Program-made: the position numbers and the translations under genes | Assembly (NCBI GenBank): GCA_021904315.1 | Contig: CM038923.1 | Span: 13,274,038 to 13,338,037 of the forward strand | Source of the DNA: Sphagnum magellanicum | Taxonomy: Eukaryota; Streptophyta; Sphagnopsida; Sphagnales; Sphagnaceae | DNA length: 64,000 bases | Direction: 5' to 3' | Part shown: in pieces, positions 12,857-24,991 of the stretch | Numbering within the stretch: position 1 is the stretch's first letter | Layout of the letters: each line of letters begins with the position of its first letter | Notes under the pieces: generated by a model | Database searches by the model: none | What the model saw: only the letters and a program-made list of their open reading frames with translations | Told to the model about the DNA's origin: nothing

Positions 12857-13599
12857 ATGTCCTCAAAGATGTGGAAAGAGAAGAAGGAATGGGTTCGGCC
12901 AGATGATTCAGAGCCTCCTCCAAGGCTGAAAGGAAAGGCAGCTTTGCGATCTGTAAAAGTGAGAGAGCTGCTATTGCGCTTATATTCAGCTCATAAGCAG
13001 CATCTTTTGTTCTTATAAGATGATAATGTGTTGCTCAGCTATCAACATGATGATGGGTTGCTCAGGTATCAACATGAATATGATGTGTTTTTTTGCTGCA
13101 AGGAGTGAGTTTCTGAAGTTTTTTGCTGCTGCTTCTGTTTTTGCTTCTTGGCTGTGTAATTTTGTGCAGGTGCAGCAAGAGGAAAGCATGATGAGTCGAG
13201 TATACAATGCATATATCTACACATTGCGCTTACCACTTCATCTCTTCTTCCTCATGATGTTTTCAAGTCCAATTCTTCTGAGTATTATATTCACAGGTCT
13301 CTATTTGCTAGACCTAGAGGGCTTATATGTTCCTCAAGATCATCAACCTCACGCTGAATCATTGCAGCACCACCACCAAATTCACAAAACATCTACTTCT
13401 TTGAGTTTGTGGGAAGTTTTCTATGTGTTGTGTGGTGGCGAAGATCGATTCAAGATCTTCATCTTCAGTCTCTCCTTGTCAACTACATTCGGCGGCACTA
13501 GGGTTGAGGCAAGATCACCATATACTCTTCTTTTGGCAAACCTGAATACCTTGATGGCTCAACTCATCTTTGTCTTCCTCAGTGGTGCAGGTGGTCTTC

Positions 13600-13639
<40 letters not shown>

Positions 13640-15329
13640 AAGAGAACTATAACATTGATTTTGTTTATGAACTTTGACATCTTTTGAATGGATTACAATA
13701 TGATTTGCACCTTCTTCTTCTTCTTCTGCAGAGTTGAGTTACTCATGTGTTTTGCAACACAATGGCAACATTGAATGCAGTATTTCACAGGTTATCACAG
13801 CCTTCAGAGCCAATCCGCTGGTCACAAGTAGCACTCATCACAAGCGACAAATTTACTGAGCATTCATTCAAGAAGTTGCATCCTGATGAGAACCCCCCCA
13901 AGTACATACAATCCTCTCTTTTTTTACCATCCTTCCTTTTCCACCTCTCCACCTTCTTCTGACCCACTTGTTCTTCTCCCCTCCTTGAAGCTTCAAAGCT
14001 CTTCTGCAGCTGGCCAGCAGAGATTTGCAATTGGTTTTGTTTCAGTGAAGAGACTGGTTGTGATTAGGGTTTAGGGTTTTTTTTCAAAGCTTTCCCCCTG
14101 ATCTGCTGCAGACAGTCCTGCCAATTTAGTACACAAAAAAATGGGTAGTTTTATAAGATCCATCCTCCTGCTTTGAGAGCATAAGTGAGAGTGTCTCTTC
14201 TTAACTTTGCAGTGTACAAAGCTTTTGAGAACGTTCCAGAGATTTCTCTCTTCTTTGATCAAGCTTGAGCTAGGGCAGACAACATAGACATATGCAGAAA
14301 TCAATAATAGATTCACAAACTGTCAATTGTTCATTTTTTTTGTCTGTTTTTTGTTTGGGGGTGGGCAGGTCATTTCTGCTGCGGCTGAATTTGACAAACC
14401 CAACAGACATGGTTCTGATAGATTGCAAATTCCAGTTGGTATATCGGCGCTTTTTGACATCTCCAGGCCAGTTGTCTCCATACATCACAACTGTACCCTT
14501 GAAGCTGATGCATGCTGAAGTTGCTTACCTTCGATACGCCTTAGTTATTCGCCATGTAATTGATGATGAGAGCCCTCTTTATGGACTAGACATCGAGGTG
14601 GGTCATGTTGTTAACCTCCCCCGCCAGCTTTTTTTGCATGTTTCTTCTCTTTTTTCTCTTTGTTTTTCACTTCTGGTGTTGACTTTATCCTAACATGCGT
14701 GTTGTTTTAACCTTTCTAGGCTGAAGAACATCATGATCATATTACAGGTTCCAAATTGTCTAAACAGATTTTGTCTTTTAACTTGGTAATCTCTGGATTA
14801 TTAGAATGGGTAAAGCTGTGAATCCCTGCTAGTTGTGTGTACTTTCTTTAGGTAAAATTGCATCTTGATCTGAGCTTTCTCTGAAATGGAAAAGGCAGGC
14901 CAGGGTTGGGTGCTAGAGTGTTCCTTTGACTCAGGGTTAGAAAATACTCACCTGAGTGCTAATTTGTGTAGAGAATTGGGTGTGTGAACTCATCAGCTAT
15001 CACAAATGTTTTTGGGTGTCGGGGTGGCATGGTGGGTTCAAATTCAGCAGGCATTTAAGGCACAAGATGCATCATTCACAATTACAGTGTCTGGAGTGGA
15101 GCGCTCGTCAATGCAGCCAGTGTTCAGCGAGCGTCTGTATGCAGTTGCTGATGGAGATGTGTTGTGGGACCGTCAATTTGAGGATCAGATACACACAGAT
15201 CAGTATGGACGCTCTGTGTTCTACAGTAATCGTCTTAGCCGCTTGAAGCCTCTTGAGGCGGCTGGTGATGTCAATACCCAAGATGAAGCTAGCAATAATA
15301 ATCACAGAAAGAAGCCAAAAGTGCAATGA
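12857..15329 (+). CDS. Kir-type inward-rectifier potassium channel homologue with aberrant selectivity filter
   Basis: Five exons join in frame: 12857-12958, 13170-13590, 13781-13901, 14369-14597 and 15051-15329 (TGA), giving 383 aa. In exon 2 the acceptor could also be 6 bases further on (13176). N-terminal PPRLKGKAALRSVK is followed by an interfacial segment and TM1 (about residues 55-81, LHLFFLMMFSSPILLSIIF). A His-rich loop comes next (82-113), then a pore-helix region (115-138) and TM2 (about 153-175, LLLANLNTLMAQLIFVFLSG). The cytoplasmic domain has IRWSQVALIT (186-195), FLLRLNLTNPTDMVLIDCKF (217-236), the Kir signature VIDDESPLYGLDIE (278-291), FTITVSGVE and a WDRQFED strand. The family forms tetrameric K+ channels with a large cytoplasmic immunoglobulin-like domain. 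Here Thr140-Phe-Gly-Gly-Thr144 replaces the T-I-G-Y-G filter, so K+ selectivity is doubtful. The location (plasma membrane or endomembrane) is unknown. The model is intact, with no frameshift. Confidence 0.85.
13602..13636. repeat. (CT)n microsatellite in intron 2 of the Kir-type gene
   Basis: About 17 CT dinucleotides begin 11 bases after the exon 2 donor at 13591. Confidence 0.95.
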
Positions 15330-16474
15330 AGCAAACACAAATGACCAAAAAGTGAAGCTCATTTACTTGTGTTTGAAACCAGATTTCCTTAGCAATCAGA
15401 AAATTCTCCAGAGCCTTAATATGGAATCTTTTAACATAGCACAAATTGGACATTGTTAAATACATACCAAACCACTGATGGGTATTCTTCAACCCTATCT
15501 GGGTTTCATCTAAATTGGGTATTCTTGCAAATTCATGTGGCAAATGGTTTCAACTCCATATTCTTGTGTGTTATTATTGAGGAACTATGTGTTATCGAGG
15601 GTAATTTAGGTTTTGGCTTGGGGTCTTAGGGCTTTGCTTGATTTTAGTAGTTGTCACAACCTTATACATATTTTGGATAATCAAGCATTGGAATCTTCAG
15701 ATTCAAATTTTATATTCACCATTGCTCATTGTTGATGCTTTGGTTCATGTCAATGTAGATTTGTTTTCTGTTCGACAATGTTGGAAAACAACTTGTAGTC
15801 TTTCCATCATGAACTTGAGTTCATCTCATCCCATTTTGACAAGCCATGAAAGTTGAACAATGGGTATTGAATGCTCATCTCAACACACCTTGTGCATCAA
15901 TAATTTTTGACATATCATATGATCACCATCAAGGGTAATAGCGAAGTTTCATCATCTATGCTTGCTCACACCTTGTCATCCTCCATTCATCATCAGTTTC
16001 ACCAATGCATTGACATTGTCATCTTTACAAATGGGGTATTATTATGTACCTTAACAATTGTTATTGTTGTATGATTTTCTTTCTTTCTTGGCATCTATGT
16101 GTGGTATAAGAGGATTGAAAGCAACCCATGCCAAAGAAACGAACTACCATTATTGCCACCCATTACATAGATTCCTTGCTTTAGAGGTGGAAATCTTTGG
16201 TTGTTTACATAAATGTAAGTTCATATTTTTTACTTCAAAAGTGTGGCAAAAACAATTGTGGGATAGCCCACAAAGTAACATTAACTATGTTGCTTTTGTG
16301 GGCTTTGGAGTTATGCCCTTTTGGCAATTGTTGGTTTTTTCAAGTAATTATGGGTTTTAATTGCTATTCAAACAGGACAAGCTTATCAACTATAATATGA
16401 ATTTGGAGTAATAAGGTTGGTTTTTGCTTGAATGCCTTTCCTTGCACTACCTTGGTAGAGAAGGTGAAAGTTTA
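15330..16474. other. 3' flank of the Kir-type gene, no further gene seen
   Basis: Moderately AT-rich. Frames up to 100 codons exist (for example near 16058) but show no family motif. The stretch ends at the edge of the copia remnant. Confidence 0.5.
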
Positions 16475-16696
16475 TATTTGATCATGAATGAAGAAAATTT
16501 ATTTCATATATAATAAGTAAGTTACAAGGATATTTATATTCAAGGGAGAAGTATCTAGGTGGGTATCTTAAGAGGTATTTTTATATCTTAAAAGTTATTT
16601 CCTTCTACTAATGGAGAGACATGTTTCTATATATCATGTGATGTTAGATGACCTAAATAATTGTTTAATCAAAATGGATTAAGATGAGTCATTGCA
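16475..16696 (-). repeat. 3' LTR of the copia remnant
   Basis: Reading on the minus strand it begins TGCAATGACTCATC after the polypurine tract and ends CATGATCAAATA. It is about 40 bp longer than the partner copy because of an extra block around 16570-16615. Confidence 0.75.
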
Positions 16697-18282
16697 CTCC
16701 CCCTTCGTCTACATCACTTAAAAGTATTTCAATGATTTGATGATATTAGTAATATTTCCCCCATCAATTCATTGAAACCTATGAGTCCATGAGTAGCAAC
16801 ACATATTTGATGTTTGGGCTCGGGCAAGCATTTGGTTATCATGTCCACCCACATGTGGGTAGTAGGTGTAAATTCTAGTTGAAGGATTTTATTATCCACT
16901 TTCTCTTTCAAGAAGTGATATTTAATGTCAATGTGCAAGTAGTTGAATCATATATCCAAGTTCAATCAACAATGTCTATAACCAAATAAGTTTTTTTTAT
17001 GGCAATAACAACAATATATTTTGCCTCTATAGAAAATAATGCAACTACATGTTGTTTCTTGATGTGCCAAGATATCAAAATGCCATTTAATTGAAAAAGG
17101 TAACATGATGTAGACAATCAAAAACAAATTGTATAATGATGATGTGATTTTTTTTTAAATGTCTTAATTTCAAGGGAATAATGGACTCCCTTTGAATCTA
17201 GTTTGTCACCAAATGGTTCCTATTTAGTCAATGACATTTTACCTCCACCAATTCTTCCATTATTAGCACAAAAACCAAGTAAACTAGCATCACAAGTGAC
17301 ATCAACATCCCAACCTACAACAATGCCACTTCAACTTAGAGTAGTGCCAATCCCACCTACAATAGAGCCAACCCAAGCTTCAAGTACCAAATCCTCAAGC
17401 ATGCCACCCAAAAACAATGTTAATTCACCACCTACAATGTCCCCCCACAATGTGAACTCATCTACAACAATCACAACAACCAACTATTCCTATTGAGTGA
17501 ACTCCTCAACACAAAAACAAAGGTTAATGGAATTTTTTTCAAATCATGTTAATAGTGTTTTTGCTTTTTCTTTCATGATGCAAATTACATAGACCACTTT
17601 TTTCAATGAAGGACTTTTTGGTGATGAGTCAACCAATTGGCATTTACTATGGAAAATGAATATAATTCATCCAAAACAAAACATGAATTTTGATTCAACT
17701 CCCACCAAACAAACACGTGGTTAATACAAAATGGTTGTTTCAAAGAAAATCAAATGTTTTTGAAATGAAAAATATTAATTCATTCTTAATATGAAATGAA
17801 AGCATGAACAACATTGCAATGCAAATTGAATTAAATTCAAATTCTTAAAGTGAGTTCAAATACATTGAATGGAATTTGAATTCAATTCCAATTGCATTGA
17901 ATTGAATTTAACAATTGGATAAAGATTTAATTAAAATTGAATTAAAAAAAAAAGGGATGCAAATTGGTAGAACTAGTATTCGAAATCTTTTTATGAATAT
18001 GGTGTTAGAAAAGGAAAAAGTTTAAGACACAAATTTGAAAAACACCTTTCCATGCCTCTTCATTTGGGAATAGGCTTTTAATACATTCTAGTTTGGAATT
18101 GTCCAATGTACAATGATGACTTTTGGATCCTAAAGTCATTCAAATTAGATGGCATTTCACAACAAGAAACAACTTATAGTTGTAGTATCTTCTATTGAGG
18201 TAGAATATATTCTTATTCCTATTATCATAAATGAATTTATTTGGTTGCATAAATTGTTAATTTAACTTGGATATATGATTAA

Positions 18283-18294
18283 GCTTTGATACCA
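18283..18294 (-). other. Copia primer-binding site (initiator tRNA-Met type)
   Basis: The minus strand reads TGGTATCAAAGC, one base off the canonical TGGTATCAGAGC, immediately after the 5' LTR. This sets the orientation of the LTR pair. Confidence 0.8.
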
Positions 18295-18479
18295 TATTTG
18301 ATCATGAATGAGAAAATGTATTCCATATGTAATGAATAAGTTACAAGGATATTTATATCCAAGGGAAAGGCACGTAGCTAGGCATTTTAAGAAATCGGTA
18401 TGTATATTTTTATATATCATGTGATATTAGTTAACCTAAATAATTGTCTAATTAAAATGGACTAAAATGAGTAATTACA
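18295..18479 (-). repeat. 5' LTR of the copia remnant
   Basis: Reading on the minus strand it begins TGTAATTACTCAT and ends CATGATCAAATA, abutting the primer-binding site at 18294-18283. It aligns along its length with the lower copy at 16475-16696. Confidence 0.75.
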
Positions 18480-19573
18480 TTCTATATTCAAATATGTACA
18501 CATTTATATTTATAAGCGTTTAAAAAAATGTATGGAATGTATTTTAATAGTTAAATAAATCTTGAAATTTAAATTTGAAACTTCACTTTCAAATAGAAAG
18601 TTTTAAAAGGTATGTGAGAAAGAGGCAAACACAATGGTAATGGAGGTGGAGATTTTGAATGGCTATTTGAAAAGTATTTGCAAAGGTTTTACCTTTTCAT
18701 GAAGGTGTGTAGCTTGGGAGAGGAATGAAGTAGTTAGGCTTTGAAGAGGTAATATTTTAATGGATGACATAGACATACATCCATGATGACAAGAATTATG
18801 TGGGGAGATATGAAGGCATGATGATGAGTGTATGAAAAACTAGTTGAGCACTTGATATGCATAATGTAGTTTAATGAAAAGATCTAATTTTCCACCTAAA
18901 ACATGGAGACATGAAAACAAAGGGGATATGAAAAGAACAATTGGGTTGAAGATATGAAGTGATAATGGGAGAATTAAAAAGTTGCATTGATTGAAATCAC
19001 AATTTGAAAAACTATATAAACTCATTTATCTTCATGAAGTCATCAAAACTATGATTTACTAGTTTATTTGGTGATCATCAAGGCAAATATTACTTTTGTC
19101 TCTTTCTTACATGGTTGAGAAATCATATTGAACTAGTTCCAAAGACATAACTCCATGAATCAATTTGAAGGATAAAGGACACAATACAATCAACATAATC
19201 ATGATCCTTGTCGGTCTACTAACAAACTACCATGGCCAACATCATGCATATTCTAGTAATCTTAGCAAACTTGTGTTTTCAATCTAAATAACTTTTTCCC
19301 TAACAACAAAACTAATAATCATATTATGTGATGCATGTTGGTTTTGAAAGTTTGTTAGAAGATCATACATGGGTCATGGTTATAATTTGTTAGCTTGAAT
19401 CATAGCCAAAAGCAATGTAAAGATACATAATCTTGCTTCTTTGGCAAATTTTATTCTTCAAAGAAGGTTGGCATGACATATCTCATTAATTTCCTTGGAT
19501 GCGTGATGTAAATGAAAGGGGGTTGAGATTTCAATCAATCCCATGCAAGTGGCATTTCATTTGTGTGAAATTA

Positions 19574-19654
19574 CAAAGTGATGAATGAGCATTGGCAAGT
19601 ATGGGTTTATCAAATTGACGAAGCCATACTTGCCAATGCTCATTCATCACTTTG
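19574..19654. repeat. Perfect 31-bp inverted repeat with 19-nt loop
   Basis: Arm 1 (19574-19604) starts CAAAGTGATGAATGAGC and ends AAGTATGG. Arm 2 (19624-19654) is its exact reverse complement. Pairing stops abruptly at both ends. The RNA would fold into a long perfect hairpin. It could be a foldback from a small transposon or aberrant repair, or a young small-RNA locus. The sequence alone does not decide. Confidence 0.95.
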
Positions 19655-21565
19655 ATAAAAAATACTTTGAAATTCATTGCTTAGAATGTTAAAGTCTAAG
19701 AGGTTTATAAGAACATACCAAGTTGTTCAAATCTATTCAAAAACCAACTCCTTGATATTGATTGATGCCACAATGTGAAGAATTTCTCAACTTTGTAAAA
19801 CTTGAGTGATGAGACCTAGGAGTTGCATACATTGTGATGGAATGTACCAACATAAGAGTCAAGGATGTTGAAATTTGACATTAGCATGTCATCAAGGGTA
19901 GGTGCAATAAACGAGTGATTGTGGCATGTGCAAGTTAAGGAGAAGCAATTTCTAGACAAATATACAAAAGTCTATTTATGATACACCTTGGTACTCAAAC
20001 ATCCCATGATTGATTACAAAGCAAAACTTGAAGCTTTTGTGTTTCTTGAAGCAAGTTGTAGATGCTCCATATGTGCATCGTTTCCCCTTTTAAGTCATAA
20101 CAAATACACTTGCTTGAACAGGCAATGTCATTCAATTCATAGGATGTTTGATAGATTGCTTTCCATAACATGGATTGCTTCCTAGAGATATATGACCTAG
20201 ATTCATCAACATGCCATAATATGTTTTCTTACACTCACAAGATTTCTTCAATTCCACATCATGTGATCTAGGAACTAATATCATGGCTTACTTGTAGATT
20301 CAAGATCATTTCCTGAATTCGGTGAAACATTTTTGCACTCAAATTATCACAATGTGAGAATTGTGACCAACTGATCTCTATGTGTATCCTCCAAAAACCA
20401 AGCTCATTGTGATGATGTTGATGACCCAAGATCTGTGACCCATTGCTCACACACAATGGGTTCTCTTTCCCTGAGCTTGCAACTATGACTGAAGTTCAAA
20501 GATGAAAACTTAGTACATGAAAATTGTGTAATTAAGACCCAAAAAAGACCGACCACAAATTAGGCAGACTTGCAAGAGGTTTTTCAGATGGAAGAGGAAA
20601 GACATCATGACTGGAAATCCAAGACTTGTTTCCAGAGCATTTTCAAGCTGATTGCAATAGTCTTATTGATGTTCATCTCAGTAATTAAATTCATTAGCAA
20701 AATCCATATGCAACTCTCTGATGTATTCAGCTTGTTGTGAACTAAGATTTGGGATTTTATAAAAAGTTCCTTCCCCCTTATCAGATTGTGCATGAAAGTC
20801 CCTTGCATGTCTAACCATGGAAAAATCTACAGTAGAAATGGACATGCACCATATCTCAGTGGAAAACTCCACAATTGAGCTCATTCTGATACCTCCTAAA
20901 TAGTGAAGTTATGGCTTAATAGTGCAAATGGGTGCCTTTCACTTGGCTTCCAAGTGCTGCAGTTCAAGAATGTACGATCAGTGCACTAAAAGTCTGAACC
21001 CAAAAAAAAAAAAAAGCCAAGATTCAAGTGTTTTGTGAATTCCATCTAGTATTCAAAATAGCCAGAATTTGCGTGTTCTTAGATAATTTGTGTTAATAGA
21101 ATATCAGCAGGCAACTTTTTTCACCGAAGAAATGAAACTTTCAGTTTCTTTTGTTTGCAATTATATTGATAAGCTGTCTTCAAATCACACTCCGTCTAAA
21201 TTCTCATCCTATTCTGAAATTGAGGTTGAAGTATGCTTGATCTTTTGTGGGTGAGTTGGGATGCTGTTTTGCTCAATTTTCCCACAGCTCATATGGAAAG
21301 TATGGTACTCAGACAGACATGGAGTTACTGGCAGGTTCTGATATCTACAAATGAGCATTGAGATCTTTGAGCCATTTAGCATGAAATTCCTGCTGCTGCT
21401 ACATTCACTGGGCTAGATGTCTATTTGTCTACGGTTCATTGTCTACTTCAAATTGGATTGGTATTCTAGCAATTTGTCTCTAGTTCTTGGAACATGAAAA
21501 AATCTGTACTAAGAAAACAGGTAGCAAACTATATTATGGCTTCAAATTCCAGGCGCCACTCTCGA

Positions 21566-21668
21566 GATGAAGTTGATGAATCCATAGAAAATGGGTTTGT
21601 TTCTGGTTGGTTCTCAAGATGAAGTTGATGAATCCATAGAAATGGGTTTGTTTCTGGTTGGTTTCTCT
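21566..21668. repeat. 52-bp tandem duplication
   Basis: Two copies start GATGAAGTTGATGAATCC at 21566 and 21618. They differ by a one-base A-run change and a few end bases. Confidence 0.9.
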
Positions 21669-24600
21669 GGCTTCTCGGCATGTATTTTTCCTGGTTGAAG
21701 AACATGCCATAAGCTCCCCTTGGACAGATTGGGTTGAAATTTCACAGATTTTTTTTTTTTTTTTGGGTGATGGTTTCAAGAATATAGTCCTTACTCAAGA
21801 AGAAGATGAAGGTTAGATGCTGATTTCAAGTTGGCCTTTAAAACCATTACTACTTTTTGTTGGCCTTGCCTACTACCAAGGCAAGAAGGATATTGTGTTT
21901 AGATTCATTATAGAGTATAGTAGCTTAAGGGATTTTGGGCTCCCCTAGGAGGTAATCATAGGTCCATGGGTCCATTTTTATATGAGGATTTTTGAAAGAT
22001 GACATTTTGGCTTGTGTTGAAACTTGAGATTAGTTATAATAGAGTTATAATATTTCTTGAAGGATTTTGGTTTCTTTTCAGAGGATTTTTTTGAAGACTT
22101 GATATTTTTGCATGGTGAAATAATATTTGAGTGTTTCCATAATTCTTCTTCTTTTGCCTTAAGATACTTTTCAATGTAAATGGCAAGGCCACAATGTGAC
22201 ACACCACCTTGTTAGCCTTGGGTGAGGAGGATGTAAACACCTTCCTCACAATAATGGAGCTTTTCATCCAAGGTCCAAAGGAACCCCCTTCCCCCTACAT
22301 CTGTTGTTCCAGTCAATAATTATGATCTTTCACCAAATTCTTTTTTCTTGTTGATTAAAAGAAAAAAAAAGAGCTTTACACAATTTTTCATGTGACCAGA
22401 CAAAAGAAGGTCTTTGTAGGATTTTTCTTTTTTTTTGAATTTTTTTTAAAAAAAGCAATAATTGTATGCTTAAGATTCATATTCAAAGCAACTCAAAATG
22501 TACATCCATTGTTGTTGCACAAAAAGTTGCTTGACATGGTTTTGTGAGCTCTTCTTCTTCTACATCAAGTCCAAATTCCAATGTCCTTAAGAAGAGTGCC
22601 CACTTAAATTAAATTAAAAATTAATACACACTTCTTTCACCCTCCCCATTTTCATTTCATCAACTAATTTAAAAGTAGTTGTAATTGCTTCACTTTGAAA
22701 GGAGTGAGTTATATACCTCTCCCAATCAGATATCAAACTCCTAATTAAAAAAAAACACTAAAACTTGCTTTGAAGGAAAATCAATTAAATGGATGTGGGT
22801 GATGGAAATTTAATTTAATTAATTAATTAATTAAATATTACAACTGAACAAAAATAGTCAGCAAATTTCCAAAGTGGTGGATGCATGCACCACCATCACC
22901 ACCACCACGACCACCTCCTCCTCCTCCATGCACATTGTATACCGATAGAACACAATTAAAACCATGATGACTCTGCTAGATACACGAAAGGCATATAATT
23001 CCCATGAATTTAGTTGTCATTGCTTGAAGATGAGCTACTTTGTTTGTTTGTTTGTTTGTTTGTTGGCTTCACAAGTCGACACGAGTTGCCATTTGAGAGC
23101 AATAATATTTTGTTGTTGTTGTTCTTGTTGTAAGTGGGGACCGTTTTGCAAGTTATATTTATTTTTGTTGTAACTAAAACTAAAACCATTTGTTTGAAAC
23201 AAAAAGTTATGGTCACCTTTGCACACATGCTTCACTTTTGGTTGTTCAAGGGCTTACTTGACTTGACTTGACGTGGGAAGTTAAGGTAGCTCATCTTGTT
23301 GCTACTATTTTAGTACTACTACATAACTTATCCATTATATATTTGAAGTTTTCCTTCAAAATTCATTCCCAATCCAACCCCCTCTTTCATACCATATTTG
23401 ATCTTTGTAAGGTATTTTATTAGCAATTTTTGCCCTATTGGTTCCCTTTGTATTTTATAAATTCAACAAAGAAAGGTTCCATTGGCATCACCTTCAAACA
23501 CCATCTTCTTCAAGTGGTGGACCCACAACTTTGCTCAATGAAATTTTTGGCATGTCTTTATGTTGTTGGGTAAAGCCTTTGGTCAAGAGCATTATTACGG
23601 GAATCCAACTTTTCTCTCAACTAGCACCTCCGTGTGGGCCCTTGTTTTAGCAACGCCCATGATGACCTTAAGCTTCACTTGACACTAATCTAGAGCAATG
23701 CCATTGCTATAAATATTAATGTATATGGAAATTGGATTTGAGTTGAAAATTTGGCAAACTAAACTTTAGATTTTATTTTATTTTATTATTGTAGTAGCTT
23801 TCTTTCTTGTTTTTTGGTGATTTTTTTGTTTTTTTGTTTTTTTCCCCCATTTAAAAGCTATTCTTTCTTTCAAGTGATGAGGACTTTACCACATTTATAA
23901 GAGTTCAACTCTAACAAAAGGATTCCCATAAAAGCAAAGCAAAAGCTTAAAGCTTTTGCCTTAGGTGGACTTTTGCCAAGTATACCCAATGGATTGAAGT
24001 TTGAATGTTGACCTAGGGATAAAAAAAAACCCCAATTAAAAAAAAGTACCTAACAAAACCCCAAAAAAGGAAAGGTTTAAAGCTAAAGAAAACAAAAGGA
24101 AAATTCAATGGAAGTTGTCCCAAAGCAACATCTTCATTGTAGTAGTAGTCATTGGTTTCCATAGTTTTGTTTTTTTGTTGCCTTCTTCAAACTTGCATGT
24201 TTCGGAGTTGAATATGTTTTGTGCCTCCACCAGGTGGAACATATTCAAAAGGACTTGGCCCACACCAAAACGCCTTCTTCGTGAAAGTTCCAAAACTATT
24301 ACTATATGTATTTGTTATATGTACTCGCATGCACTTACGCCAACCAAACTTGAGAAGCGTTTTGTTTTTATTTGGTTTGGGTGTCTAAGATTCCTTTCTA
24401 ATCTACAAGAGCGTAAGCCCTTTAATTAGGGTTTGTTTAACATCTATTTGGAAACCTTAGTTAGAATTTATCTAGTCCAATTTATATACTCATTCATGAA
24501 TGGGATTTTGCAAATCCAAGAGTTAATATTCGAAGTTTACATATTATTCACAAATCTTTGACAAAAAAAATTCAACCAAAATCAAGCAAGGGTTAAAATA

Positions 24601-24991
24601 AGATTGCTAACTCATTTAAACAAAACTCAAGCCAAAATGTGAATTTTTCAAGTGAGAATGAAAGCTTCCAATTTTGAGAATGTGAAATTTCGAAGATCCT
24701 TTGAAAAGATTCAAAAGGATCCCAAGTGCTGGAACTCCAAAGTTCAGCTCATAAATGGCTTTCTCTAGTGTGGCCCTTGCTACCCACCTTTAATAAGAAT
24801 ATTATTATTATTATTATTATATTATATTTTTTCATTTTCTTTTGGCCATAATATATATATTACAATTAGGAACTATACTAAATAATGAGTGTGCTTAAGG
24901 GTTTTTTTTTCCTATTTTTGGCATGACAGGTTTTCTTTTTTCATAATTTTCAACAATTCCAAAATTAATTAATTAATTTGTGCCTAACCAG

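Larger units (their letters stand above)
16475..18479 (-). mobile_element. Decayed Ty1/copia LTR retrotransposon remnant, internally rearranged
   Basis: Two related direct repeats (16475-16696 and 18295-18479) bound the element. On the minus strand the upper copy is followed directly by TGGTATCAAAGC (18294-18283), an 11/12 match to the initiator-methionine tRNA primer-binding site. The lower copy is preceded by the purine tract GACGAAGGGGGAG and starts TGCAAT. Minus-strand RNase H traces lie between: KKQHVVALFSIEAKY (about 17085-17030) and HIDIKYHFLKEKV ... DMITKCLP (16938-16800), with an internal deletion removing the middle of the domain. On the plus strand, inside the same element, are a second RNase H fragment (KKQLIVVVSSIEVEY, about 18160-18205) and an apparent RT start (about 17635-17755). 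These imply an inversion or a nested second copia. Stops and frameshifts are frequent. No clear target-site duplication is seen (TTCTA against GTTTA). Confidence 0.8.
18480..24991. other. Long gene-free AT-rich interval
   Basis: Apart from the hairpin, tandem duplication and microsatellites listed separately, I see no gene. Simple repeats include (TTTG)n at about 23037-23064, a (TTAATTAA)n patch near 22810-22835 and CAC/CTC trinucleotide runs near 22890-22928. Open frames on either strand stay under about 105 codons and carry no recognised motif. Confidence 0.5.

Noticed and set aside
14327..14693. Continuous open frame starting upstream of exon 4 of the Kir-type gene
   Set aside because: Only 14369-14597 is coding. 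The upstream part is intron with a T-rich tract before the CAG acceptor, and the frame beyond 14597 follows a GTGGGT donor and has no Kir similarity.
15020..15050. tRNA-like GGTTCAAATTC (box-B-like) just before the last Kir exon, and a similar GGATTCAAATCC near 30290
   Set aside because: No acceptable box A or cloverleaf could be drawn around either; both lie in introns. They are not called as tRNA or SINE.
17203..17496. 97-codon Pro/Ser/Thr-rich plus-strand frame
   Set aside because: It lies inside the copia remnant just before an RT-like start and is best read as the pol linker region, not a cellular gene.
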